Assembly (NCBI GenBank): GCA_044356305.1
Contig: JBIKWM010000034.1
Coordinates: forward strand, 1-34,897
DNA length: 34,897 nt
Source of the DNA: JBIKWM01 sp044356305
Lineage (GTDB): Bacteria > Bacteroidota > Bacteroidia > UBA10329
Reading direction: 5' to 3'
This document shows, piece by piece, positions 22,153 through 30,765 of the stretch (position 1 is its first letter; every line of letters begins with the position of its first letter). Below the pieces are notes generated by a model. The model ran no database searches and was not told the DNA's origin. It saw nothing but the letters and a program-made list of their open reading frames with translations. Both the position numbers and the translations under genes were made by a program.

Positions 22153-25100
22153 TCACAACAGCATCAAACGCTTGCTGTCAACCTGCTTGCCATTTACAGT
22201 TAGGGTATAGACATAGGTGCCAGCGGCAAAGGCTCCTCCGCCTATCAGCACCTGCCCTGCCCCTCGGCCACCGCTCAAGTCGAAAGTTTTAAGCTGCACT
22301 CCGTTCATGTCACTTATAGCTATGCTTGCCGAGTGGGTGCCACTGGGCAAGTAATACCTGATGGTGGTGTTTTCATGGAACGGATTGGGCTGGTTCTGTT
22401 CTAAGCTTGGGGAATCATTGGCACCCGCCACTGTTTGCTCATCACCTTTCATTCCCGAATGCCCGAAGCAGCACTGCTGTAAATCGCCTTCAAACTGTTT
22501 CTGATTGTCCAATAACCTATTGACGAGCGCGCGGAGTTCAGAAATCTCAGCCTTGGCAGCCTCCAATTCAGTTTTGGTGGCCACATTTTCAGGAGAAGAG
22601 GCACTCACCTTTTCATTGAGCTCCTGCACCGCCTTGACCAATGGTACTGTGAACTCAGCATAGCGCAATCCATAAAGGCTCTTCTCATTCTGAGGGGCAT
22701 CCACACCGCTGAAATCATATCCGGCATCTTTGGCCGCCTGTTCCACATCCTGCGCAAGGAATCCTGTATAACGGATCTGTTCTTTCTGTGCCCTCGCCTC
22801 AGCATCAAGAGAAGATGTACGAATGAACTCCTTGCCCGTGGTGTCGCGGTCACGCCCTTCGCCAAGGAAAGTGGAGATGCGGTCAACATCAAGATTGTAT
22901 GTGACTGGCTTTAGGCGTAGAATGAAATCAAGGCCTTTAACATCCTCTTTTACATTTTCCTTGAACCTCTTATCAGATACAGTGGTCCATTGAACCTGAC
23001 CTCCGATGCTCGTCACAGATGAGTTACCTATCCGTACCTGATTGCTAGCGGTTGCTTTAGAGTCGTAACCCATAGCCGTGAAATTGCTCAAACCGCTAGA
23101 AGAATTAGTGTTGGCGTATGCTCCGAAGAAAGTGGCATTAGACATTAAGTAGGTGTAATCGCCTGCTGAATAGCCGAGACCGGAGTTATTGCTGCCTGTG
23201 CTTCCGTAGTATAAGGAATAATAACCCAAACCGCTGTTTGCCGAACCCGTGGTGTTTGAAGGCATGGCAAATGCACCGACTACGGTATTGAGGTTGCCTG
23301 TCGTGTTATTGCCAAATGAACTTGCACCAATCATTGTATTCGAACTGATGCCACCGTTACCCCTGCCGATACGAACGCCATTGTGCTGAGAGTCGCCACC
23401 TACATCAAGTTTGAATTGAGGTGAGTTAACACCGACACCAGTGTTACCGTTCTTAAGCACAACCATGGCATTTGAACGGGCTCCGACCAGACCATTCCCA
23501 ATGGCGAAAACACGATCCGTGGACTGTGGACTATAGGCTGATCCTTCTTGTTGGGTAGCATAAAATCCCAAGACTGTTTCGGCATAAGTAAGGGCCATGT
23601 TGCCTTGACCCGCTGCAAAGGAGAATGCACCGGCACCGTAATTCTCGTATCCGAAAACGGCTGAGTTGCTTCCTTCTGCCACATTAAAGGTCCCTGCGGC
23701 AAATGCTCCATCACCATACGTCTCGGTCTGATATCCCATTGCCATTGATAGCGAACCGATAGCTCTTGTGTTTTGCCCAAATGCAACTGATCCTGTCCCT
23801 TCCGAACGGGTATCGAGGCCCGATGCAACAGTGTAATCGCCAACAGCAACAGTATTACGGCCAAAGGCGGCAGAACCGTACCCTTGATTCTCCGGGTTCC
23901 AGTTGCCCTGATCATCAGTACCCGCCCTGAACGCTGCCATGCTGGGCATATAGGTCATTCGTGTGGCATCGGCAGGCGATCCGTTATAGCCCACGCCCTT
24001 GGCCGAAAAGACCATGGAGCCCGATACATCATCGATGTTGGCAACGATACTGTTAGATTGAAAGAGATAGGTTGATTCACCGTTGGTGCCCGAAACGGCC
24101 ACGCTGTCATAACCCCAGCCGCCTGTCGATGGGCCAATGCCATCGCATTCCATCACTATTGTGCATACATCCTTCCAGTCCGTGCCCGATCCGTTGGATG
24201 TCAAAACAAAATCGGCAAGGCCCGGGTCGTTATTGCTGTCGCGCAGGGCACCGTTCACACTCACGTCCCCGTTCACATGGAGCTTGCTGGCAGGGGCATC
24301 GGTGCCGATGCCCACGTTTGTTCCGTTGTTGTAAAGGCTGATTCCTGACAGCCAAGACCCACCGTTATTGTAGAGCGTATAACCGAGCGCCCCAACTGGC
24401 AGTCCGGTCATGGTCACCCAATCAGTGCCGGCACCTGTCGAGCTGAGCACCTGCCCCGCAGCGCCCGCCTCGTTGTTCCGGTCCATGATGTTGCCGGTAA
24501 TCCGTGCATCACCTACCACATGCAGCTTGGCCGAGGGTATACCTGTACCGATGCCAACGTTTGTGCCGTTATTGAAAAAGTTCCCGTTGGCCGACCAAGT
24601 ACCGTTTGTGTTTATCAATGTCTGACCGGTAGTGCCCACGGGCATTCCTGTCATGCTCACCCAATCTGTTCCAGTCACCGAGGTACTCAGCACTTGCCCT
24701 GCAATGCCCGCCTCGTTGTTGCTATCGAATATGGCGCCTGTGATGCGTGCATTGCCTGCCACATGCAGTTTCTGGCTGGGAGCACTAACGCCTATGCCAA
24801 TATTGGCATTGTTTCCCAAGACAAGACTGTTGCTCTGGGTGACCAGTGCGTCTATTCCGATCGCGGTGGCGTTGGTCAGGTCGGCATTGCCGCGAGCGTT
24901 GCTGCCTATGTAAGTGTTGCCCGCGCCATGGGTGTTGCTCTGTCCTGCAATACGGCCAATGAAGGTATTGTTACTGCCAGTACTGCTCTGTCCTGCACTT
25001 CTGCCAACAAAAACATTGTTGTTTGCTGATCCTACTGATTGACCGCTGAATGTGCCTATTGAAATATTGTTACTACCCGTGGTTGAATTCATTCCAGCCT

Positions 25101-25599
25101 GATAGCCAAAATATGAGTTATTCTCACCACTTAAATTATTGAGTCCGGCCTGATAGCCTATAAAGTTGTTCTTGCTTCCAGTCTGATTCTGATACCCTGA
25201 CCGATTCCCAAAGAAAATATTGTCGCTTCCCGAGGTATTGAATTGACCGGTCTGATAACCTATAAAAGCATTTGTAGTTCCGATATTCGTTGAGGCACCA
25301 CTCTGAAACCCAATAAAAACGTTACGATAGCCAGTGGTAATGGCGTTTCCTGCGTCAGAACCCAAGAAAAGATTCTGGGTTCCTGAAATGTGAAATTGTC
25401 TGATTCCTCCAAAGTTCAGACTGTTAGTAGATCCGATGTTCAGGCTGCCGGCCACATCGAGCTTGGCCACGGGATTGGCGGTGCCTATGCCCACATTCCC
25501 AGAGTTGGTGTTACTGATGTCGTTGCCCGATGTGGTCCATTGGGCCATTGCAGCCATAGGGGTGACTATAGATAGAATATTGAGGATCTGTTTTTTCAT
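22153..25599 (-). CDS. Giant repetitive fibre/adhesin with S74 intramolecular chaperone and T9SS sorting domain
   Basis: An 1148-residue protein starting at the ATG at 25599, which gives a signal peptide (KKQ, hydrophobic, ending AAMAQ). An ATG at 25708-25710, overlapping the previous stop, would bury this signal 37 residues in. The N-terminal part has a short NVGIGTANPVAKLDVAG unit, then a long run of roughly 14- to 20-residue repeats like NTFIGYQAG, as in YadA-type beta-rolls. Three longer VGIGT...KLHV...GTDW units follow, then a second beta-roll region. Near 22977 comes VSDKRFKENV, the start of an S74 chaperone domain with its Ser-Asp pair. After it come a coiled coil (about 22480-22610) and a T9SS sorting domain (NQPNPFHENTTIRYYLP ... 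GTYVYTLTVNGK). It is probably a trimeric surface fibre. A strong terminator follows. Confidence 0.8.
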   Translation of the reverse strand: MKKQILNILSIVTPMAAMAQWTTSGNDISNTNSGNVGIGTANPVAKLDVAGSLNIGSTNSLNFGGIRQFHISGTQNLFLGSDAGNAITTGYRNVFIGFQSGASTNIGTTNAFIGYQTGQFNTSGSDNIFFGNRSGYQNQTGSKNNFIGYQAGLNNLSGENNSYFGYQAGMNSTTGSNNISIGTFSGQSVGSANNNVFVGRSAGQSSTGSNNTFIGRIAGQSNTHGAGNTYIGSNARGNADLTNATAIGIDALVTQSNSLVLGNNANIGIGVSAPSQKLHVAGNARITGAIFDSNNEAGIAGQVLSTSVTGTDWVSMTGMPVGTTGQTLINTNGTWSANGNFFNNGTNVGIGTGIPSAKLHVVGDARITGNIMDRNNEAGAAGQVLSSTGAGTDWVTMTGLPVGALGYTLYNNGGSWLSGISLYNNGTNVGIGTDAPASKLHVNGDVSVNGALRDSNNDPGLADFVLTSNGSGTDWKDVCTIVMECDGIGPSTGGWGYDSVAVSGTNGESTYLFQSNSIVANIDDVSGSMVFSAKGVGYNGSPADATRMTYMPSMAAFRAGTDDQGNWNPENQGYGSAAFGRNTVAVGDYTVASGLDTRSEGTGSVAFGQNTRAIGSLSMAMGYQTETYGDGAFAAGTFNVAEGSNSAVFGYENYGAGAFSFAAGQGNMALTYAETVLGFYATQQEGSAYSPQSTDRVFAIGNGLVGARSNAMVVLKNGNTGVGVNSPQFKLDVGGDSQHNGVRIGRGNGGISSNTMIGASSFGNNTTGNLNTVVGAFAMPSNTTGSANSGLGYYSLYYGSTGSNNSGLGYSAGDYTYLMSNATFFGAYANTNSSSGLSNFTAMGYDSKATASNQVRIGNSSVTSIGGQVQWTTVSDKRFKENVKEDVKGLDFILRLKPVTYNLDVDRISTFLGEGRDRDTTGKEFIRTSSLDAEARAQKEQIRYTGFLAQDVEQAAKDAGYDFSGVDAPQNEKSLYGLRYAEFTVPLVKAVQELNEKVSASSPENVATKTELEAAKAEISELRALVNRLLDNQKQFEGDLQQCCFGHSGMKGDEQTVAGANDSPSLEQNQPNPFHENTTIRYYLPSGTHSASIAISDMNGVQLKTFDLSGGRGAGQVLIGGGAFAAGTYVYTLTVNGKQVDSKRLMLL
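24170..24810 (-). repeat. Three imperfect tandem repeats of about 240 bp in the fibre gene
   Basis: Each unit encodes VGIG..PS.KLHV.G..RITG..., DSNNE.G.AGQVLS, then GTDW and a short Gly/Asn stretch. Equivalent positions at about 24282, 24523 and 24764 are 241 bases apart. Confidence 0.65.
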
Positions 25600-25706
25600 G
25601 AGTGATCTAAGGTTGATTGATGTGTTGCAAAGGAACCGGGCTGAAACGTCTTGTAGGCTGACCGAGGTTAGGTCGCTGGTCGATAATTTGAATCTGGATT
25701 TAAATT

Positions 25707-27068
25707 TCATCGGATCTGCTGCCTCACCTCGGCCAACAGTTTTGCCACTTTATCGACTGTCTCGGTCAGTTCAGTTTCCGTATGGTCGCAAGTGATGAAA
25801 AAGCGCAGCCGCGATTCGTTGTCGGCCACGGCAGGGGCCAAAATAGGCTGCACATTCACATTGGCCTCAAACAGTCGGTGAGCCAGCACCAAAGCATGGG
25901 CCGAATTGCGTACAATGATGGGTACCACGGCTGTTCCGTAGCTTATTCCTGTATCGAGCCCTTTAGCCTGTGCGGCCTCCAGAAATACCCGGGCATTGTG
26001 TTGTAAGCGCATCACACGTTCTGGCTCTGTACGGAATATACGCATGGCCTCAAGGGCCGCTGCTGCATTGGGAGGGCTGATACCCACACTGTAGAGGAAT
26101 CCGGGGGCGGTGTATTTGAGGTAATCAACCAGAGCTTTGCGTCCGGCTATGTACCCGCCACAACTTGCAAATGACTTTGAGAAGGTGCCCATCCACATGT
26201 CCACATCGGTGCCAGGCACACCGAAATGCTCGCGTATGCCGCCCGCATTAGACCCTAACACGCCCATGCTATGAGCCTCATCAACAAGAAGGATACAGTT
26301 GTACTTCTTCTTTAACGCGATAAAGGCGGGCAGGTCCGCTATATCACCATCCATGCTATATACGCCTTCAATGGTGATCAGCACTCGTTCATACTGATTC
26401 CGGTGCTGCTCAAGAAGCTTTTCCAAAGCGCTCACATCCTCATGAGGGAAGGGTATCCTTCTGGCCCCCGAGAGCAGAGCACCCTGCATGATGCTATTGT
26501 GGCTAAGCTCATCGAACAGGATCAGATCCTGTGGCCGCATGATGTGGCCAATGGTGGTCACGTTGGTTGAATGCCCGCCCACATACACGATGCTATCCTC
26601 CACACCGAGCATCTGGGCAACCTCCATCTCCAGTTCACGGTGCAAAGGCTTCTCGCCCGTTGCAACTCGGCTGGCCGATACAGAGGTGCCGTATCTGTCA
26701 ATGGCATCCTTGGCTGCCTGCGATACCCTCCGGTCGCCAGAGAGGCCGAGGTAATTGTAGCTGCTGAAGCTGACCATGTCGCGCCCATGGATCCGGGTAC
26801 GGTTGTTGGTCACGGTCTCATTCACCCGGAAATACGGATTGTCAATACCCAATTGCGGCAGCAGTTGGAACTGGGCCCGCTGAGCAACTATCTCAGGGAA
26901 CAGGGCCACATCATAAAATTCGGGCTTCATCTCCTTCGCGGCCGGCTTAGCTATGGGGGACGTAGCAGGTTGCGGTGCCGGGGTGGCAGGGGCGGTCTGT
27001 TTCTGGGCCAGTAGTTTCTTCAGAAGTTCACGCTTCTGCTCTACGGTCAGGTTGCTGTTGTCAGCCAT
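25707..27068 (-). CDS. Alpha-oxoamine synthase family enzyme, probably serine palmitoyltransferase
   Basis: A 453-residue PLP-dependent enzyme (468 if the upstream ATG at 27113 is used). The alpha-oxoamine synthase core carries SFSSYNYLGLSG, DELSHNSIMQG, VDEAHSMGVLG and the PLP lysine in GTFSKSFASCGGYIAG (K298 counting from 27068). This SKSFASCGG form is usual in serine palmitoyltransferases, which condense serine with palmitoyl-CoA in sphingolipid synthesis. KBL or AONS remain possible. The N-terminal 50 residues are unusual: a short helix, LTVEQKRELLKKLLAQKQ, then a Pro/Ala-rich linker. I chose ATG 27068 because promoter-like sequence lies between the two ATGs. It is divergent from gldF and 107 bases upstream of the fibre gene. 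Confidence 0.8.
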   Translation of the reverse strand: MADNSNLTVEQKRELLKKLLAQKQTAPATPAPQPATSPIAKPAAKEMKPEFYDVALFPEIVAQRAQFQLLPQLGIDNPYFRVNETVTNNRTRIHGRDMVSFSSYNYLGLSGDRRVSQAAKDAIDRYGTSVSASRVATGEKPLHRELEMEVAQMLGVEDSIVYVGGHSTNVTTIGHIMRPQDLILFDELSHNSIMQGALLSGARRIPFPHEDVSALEKLLEQHRNQYERVLITIEGVYSMDGDIADLPAFIALKKKYNCILLVDEAHSMGVLGSNAGGIREHFGVPGTDVDMWMGTFSKSFASCGGYIAGRKALVDYLKYTAPGFLYSVGISPPNAAAALEAMRIFRTEPERVMRLQHNARVFLEAAQAKGLDTGISYGTAVVPIIVRNSAHALVLAHRLFEANVNVQPILAPAVADNESRLRFFITCDHTETELTETVDKVAKLLAEVRQQIR

Positions 27069-27094
27069 CAATTTCTTTTTTGGTGATGAGAATC

Positions 27095-27108
27095 GGGCCG
27101 CGAAGTTC
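27095..27108 (-). promoter_or_regulatory. Possible start-site motif for the oxoamine synthase gene
   Basis: GAACTTCGCGGCCC on the minus strand resembles the TTTTCGCG(G)CCC stretches of trxB and gldF. If it is the transcript start, translation must begin at 27068 rather than 27113. No -33 box is evident. Confidence 0.3.
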
Positions 27109-27208
27109 CTCATTTCCCTTTACCCACAGCCGATTCCTTGCATTTTCAATACCGTCTGACATGTGATCTGCGGCTACATTTTGGCATGGCCCAGCCGATG
27201 GGATGGGG

Positions 27209-27222
27209 TATTTTCGCGCCCC
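27209..27222 (+). promoter_or_regulatory. Possible promoter -7 box and start site for gldF
   Basis: TATTTTCGCGCCCC ends 8 bases before the ATG at 27231. It nearly repeats the trxB box. A TTTG lies at 27180-27183, but the 25-base spacing is long. Confidence 0.4.
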
Positions 27223-27230
27223 GTCAACCC

Positions 27231-27962
27231 ATGCTAAGTCTCGCATTCAAAGAAGTGAGGGCGTTTCTCAACTCGCTCATAGGCTATACGGTCGTGAGCG
27301 TGTTCCTCCTTTTCACCGGACTGTTCATGTGGGTCCTGCCTACCGATGCCAATGTGCTCGACAACGGCTATGCCGACCTGAGCACCTTTTTTACCGTGGC
27401 CCCATGGGTGTTCCTGTTCCTGATTCCCGCCATTACGATGCGCAGTTTTGCCGATGAGCGTGCCACTGGAACCATGGAACTGCTGCATACCCGCCCGCTC
27501 AGCGACATGCAGATAGTGCTTGCCAAGTACCTTGCTTCGGTGGCACTTATCGTGTTCGCCCTCTTACCTACCCTTGTTTATTATTTCTCAGTCTATGCGC
27601 TTGGCGCCCCGGCCGGCAACATCGATTCGGGCAGTGTCTGGGGCGCCTATGTTGGTCTTCTCTTGCTCGGATCGGGTTTCGCGGCCATCGGCATATTCGC
27701 TTCAGGAGTGGCGCCTAACCAGATAGTTGCATTCATCGTGGCCGTTTTCCTCAGTTGGGCCCTTTGGATAGGCCTCAGCTCGTTCGCCTCGTTCGAACTT
27801 CTAGGAAGTTGGGATCATTGGCTCTTTGAATTGAGCCTCAACACCCATTATTCAGCTTTGGGCCGTGGGGTGATTGACTCGCGCGACCTTCTCTACTTCC
27901 TCACTGTCATCGTCCTGTTCCTGCACCTCACCCGCACACTACTCGCTGCCCGCAGATGGTGA
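27231..27962 (+). CDS. gldF: Gliding motility-associated ABC transporter permease GldF
   Basis: A 243-residue ABC-2 type permease with about six membrane helices. I use the ATG at 27231, which begins MLSLAFKEVRAFLNSLIGY. The earlier in-frame codons from 27138 include promoter-like sequence. The loop RSFADERATGTMELLHTRPL (about 77-96) is characteristic of GldF. With GldA (ATPase, not in this window) and GldG it forms an ABC transporter required for gliding in Flavobacterium; the substrate is not established. Its end overlaps gldG by seven bases, indicating coupling. The gene is also found in Bacteroidota that do not glide, so motility cannot be concluded. Confidence 0.88.
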   Translation: MLSLAFKEVRAFLNSLIGYTVVSVFLLFTGLFMWVLPTDANVLDNGYADLSTFFTVAPWVFLFLIPAITMRSFADERATGTMELLHTRPLSDMQIVLAKYLASVALIVFALLPTLVYYFSVYALGAPAGNIDSGSVWGAYVGLLLLGSGFAAIGIFASGVAPNQIVAFIVAVFLSWALWIGLSSFASFELLGSWDHWLFELSLNTHYSALGRGVIDSRDLLYFLTVIVLFLHLTRTLLAARRW

Positions 27963-29686
27963 CACGTAGCCGAAATGCGCTGAATGACATGCTGCTGCTG
28001 TGCGCGGTGGTGGTGGCTTCTGTGCTTGTCAACTATGTTGGCGGCTTCTGGTTTTTCCGCCTCGACCTCACCACCGAGCAGCGCTACACATTGACCAGGC
28101 CCACTGAGCAGTTGCTTGACGGGCTGAATGATGTGGTGTATGTGAAAGTGTACCTCGATGGCGACCTACCTGCCGGTTTCAGAAAACTGCGCGACCGCAC
28201 CCGCGAGACCCTCGATGAGTTCCGGGCCAGGGGCAATGGCCAGATCGAGTACGAGTTCATTGACCCCAGTGCCCGGCCAGATGAGAAGAGCCGCAACGAG
28301 TTGTACAAGCAGTTGGCCGAAAAGGGTGTGATGCCCACCAACATACAGGTGCGCAAGGACGATGGCGTGGAGCAGAAACTCATCTTCCCCGGGGCCGTGC
28401 TGAGCCACAACGGCAAGGAGATGCCCGTGCAACTGCTCAAAAGCCAGATAGGCGCTTCGCCAGAACAGATGCTCAATGCATCGCTCGAGGATATTGAGTA
28501 CGAGCTGACCAACGCAATACGCAAAGCTGCCATGGACCGCACCGACAAGGTTGCGTTCATTGAAGGCCATAGGGAACTTGCACCAGGGCTGGTGGCAGAT
28601 GTGGCACAGGCACTCAACGAATATTATGTGGTGGAACGGGTGCGCATCAACGAGCAGTTGGTAAGCCTGATGGAACGCACGGAGACTGATAGCGGTGTGG
28701 CTGTGTTGCCGAGGTACAAAGCCATCATCATCGCAAAGCCTGACTCGATATTCTCAGAGAAAGACAAGTTTGTGATCGATCAGTACATCATGTACGGTGG
28801 CCGCGTGCTGTGGCTCATCGAACCTGTGTTTTGCAACATGGACAGCCTACAGTATTCTCCATCTACGCTGGCAATGCCATACTCTGCCAATCTGGAGGAC
28901 ATGCTGTTCAGGTACGGGGTGCGGGTCAACACCGATGTGGTTCAGGACTTGAGCTGCGCCAGCATCCCTGGTCCGGCCGGCTATGTGGGCAGCCAGTTGC
29001 AGTGGGCCCTTCAGCCTTGGATTTTCTTCCCTGTGGCAATACCTGAGAGCGACCACCCGGTGGTGAAGAATCTGAATGGCATACGCATGGAGTTCGCGGC
29101 CAGTCTCGACACTGTGCGGGCCGATGACGTGCGGAAGACCATCCTGCTACAAACCGGCAAGCATTCGCGCGTGCTGCCCACCCCGGCCAAAGTGAGTTTG
29201 GACGTGATGCTGAAGGAACCGAGCGAACGACAGATGAACCGCTCTGCCATACCACTTGCGGTGCTGCTCGAAGGCCGTTTCGAGAGCGTATTCAAGAATA
29301 GAATTGCGCCAAGCCTGCTCAACGCCAAGGAAGTGGCCTACCGAGACAAGGGCCGCAATACCAAGATGATAGTGGTGAGCGATGGAGATATCATCCGCAA
29401 CGGATTCACCCCCGATGGCAACCTGCTGCCGGCCGGTTACGACCGCTACTCCGGGCAACAATATGCCAATGGCCGATTCATCATCAACGCAGTCAATTTC
29501 CTTTTGGATGATGCTGCGCTGACCGATGCCCGCAGCCGTAGCCTTGAGATACGCCTACTCGACCGCAAAAAGGCCAAGGAGGAACGCGCCATGTGGCAGG
29601 CTGTCAACATCGCAGGTCCCATGATAGCCATTGTTTTTTTCGGCATCCTGTGGGCCATGGTGCGCAAACGCAGATACGTGTCATGA
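27956..29686 (+). CDS. gldG: Gliding motility-associated ABC transporter auxiliary protein GldG
   Basis: A 576-residue protein with a membrane helix near each end (about 10-31 and 549-568) and a large periplasmic ABC_transp_aux-type domain between them. The N-terminal FFRLDLTTEQRYTLTRPTEQ and the DPSARPDEKSRNELYKQL region are typical of GldG, as are VAFIEGHRE (near 199) and YGGRVLWLIEP (near 282). GldG works with GldF and the ATPase GldA. The ATG at 27956 lies inside the end of gldF. The stop overlaps the next ATG (ATGA at 29683), so three proteins are translationally coupled. Confidence 0.88.
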   Translation: MVTRSRNALNDMLLLCAVVVASVLVNYVGGFWFFRLDLTTEQRYTLTRPTEQLLDGLNDVVYVKVYLDGDLPAGFRKLRDRTRETLDEFRARGNGQIEYEFIDPSARPDEKSRNELYKQLAEKGVMPTNIQVRKDDGVEQKLIFPGAVLSHNGKEMPVQLLKSQIGASPEQMLNASLEDIEYELTNAIRKAAMDRTDKVAFIEGHRELAPGLVADVAQALNEYYVVERVRINEQLVSLMERTETDSGVAVLPRYKAIIIAKPDSIFSEKDKFVIDQYIMYGGRVLWLIEPVFCNMDSLQYSPSTLAMPYSANLEDMLFRYGVRVNTDVVQDLSCASIPGPAGYVGSQLQWALQPWIFFPVAIPESDHPVVKNLNGIRMEFAASLDTVRADDVRKTILLQTGKHSRVLPTPAKVSLDVMLKEPSERQMNRSAIPLAVLLEGRFESVFKNRIAPSLLNAKEVAYRDKGRNTKMIVVSDGDIIRNGFTPDGNLLPAGYDRYSGQQYANGRFIINAVNFLLDDAALTDARSRSLEIRLLDRKKAKEERAMWQAVNIAGPMIAIVFFGILWAMVRKRRYVS

Positions 29687-30702
29687 ACAAACGGAACATC
29701 CTCATTATCATGGGTCTGCTGCTTTTATTGGCAGCTGCGTTCTATGTCTACCGCACCCGCTCGGGCGGCACGCTCGACTCAAGCCTTGTCGAATTCGCGG
29801 TGAGCGATACTGCCTCCATTGACCGGATATTCCTGGCCGACCGCAGGGGCAACAAAGTGTTGCTCGACCGGAAACAGAACAATCATTGGGTGCTCAACGA
29901 AAAGCACAAGGCTCGGCAGGATGCTGTGCAACTGTTGCTCGAGACCATCATGAAGGTGGAGGTGAAGATGCCTGTGCCGAAGGTGTCGCACAATAACATC
30001 GTCAGGCTCCTGGCGGGTACCGCCACCAAGGTGGAGGTGTACCAGAAAGGCGAACTCGTGCGCACCTACTATGTGGGCGATGCCACCACCGACCACGAAG
30101 GCACTTACATGGTCATGGAAGGCAAAGAGGTGCCGTACATCACGCATATCCCTGGTTTCCATGGCTGGCTCACACCCCGGTATTTCACCAGGGTCAACGA
30201 ATGGCGAGACACCGAGGTGTTCCGCTACCCCCGCCTGAGCGAGATTGCCGAAGTGAACATCACCTACCACACCGATCCGTCAGCATCGTTCTCATTGACC
30301 CGCGATACGGATGGCAGATACCACCTGAGGCCAGCAGGTGCCAAAGCAGACCTGGGCCCGCTCGACACATCTATGGTGCGCATGTACATGCACGAGTTCA
30401 GCAACGTGCGTTTTGAGAGGGCCATGGACATGGAAGATGCCGTGCGCGATAGCGTGATTGCCTCTCAGCCTTACTACACAATAAACGTTCGGCACGCCAA
30501 CGGAGAGATGCGGAGTGTCACTACCTGGCGCATTAAGGCCCTGCCCGGCACATTGGATATTGAGGACAGGCCATTGGAATGGGACACCGACCGTATGCAC
30601 GCCATGCTGGGCGATGACCGCACGGAACTGGTGCTCGTACAGTACTTCGTTTTCGATAGGATAGCACTGCATCCTTCTGCCTTCCTCAAAAGACCGCAAT
30701 GA
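29683..30702 (+). CDS. DUF4340-like membrane-anchored periplasmic protein
   Basis: A 339-residue protein starting at the ATG at 29683, which overlaps the gldG stop. One N-terminal helix (about 5-21) anchors it, and the rest is predicted periplasmic. The IFLADRRGNKVLLDRKQNNHWVLN stretch (about 46-69) and the GLTVEQ-like absence but retained VVYYVGDAT-type strand (TYYVGDATTDHEGTYM, about 127-142) fit DUF4340 proteins often encoded beside Gld-type ABC transporters. The domain assignment is by motif and context, and moderate. Function is unknown; a scaffold or accessory role in the GldFG complex is inferred from the overlapping genes. Confidence 0.65.
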   Translation: MNKRNILIIMGLLLLLAAAFYVYRTRSGGTLDSSLVEFAVSDTASIDRIFLADRRGNKVLLDRKQNNHWVLNEKHKARQDAVQLLLETIMKVEVKMPVPKVSHNNIVRLLAGTATKVEVYQKGELVRTYYVGDATTDHEGTYMVMEGKEVPYITHIPGFHGWLTPRYFTRVNEWRDTEVFRYPRLSEIAEVNITYHTDPSASFSLTRDTDGRYHLRPAGAKADLGPLDTSMVRMYMHEFSNVRFERAMDMEDAVRDSVIASQPYYTINVRHANGEMRSVTTWRIKALPGTLDIEDRPLEWDTDRMHAMLGDDRTELVLVQYFVFDRIALHPSAFLKRPQ

Positions 30703-30728
30703 GTCGGGAAGGTCTCATCCCATTTCCG

Positions 30729-30736
30729 TACGTTTG
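30729..30736 (+). promoter_or_regulatory. Candidate -7 box for dnaN
   Basis: TACGTTTG fits TAnnTTTG exactly and is followed by CACTCC, 29 bases before the ATG at 30766. The -33 region shows no clear TTTG. Confidence 0.5.
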
Positions 30737-30765
30737 CACTCCTCTCAAAAAAACGGTAAGCTGTC

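Noticed and set aside
25600..25710. ATG overlapping the previous stop as start of the fibre gene
   Set aside because: The extra 37 residues are polar and would hide the signal peptide that begins at 25599.
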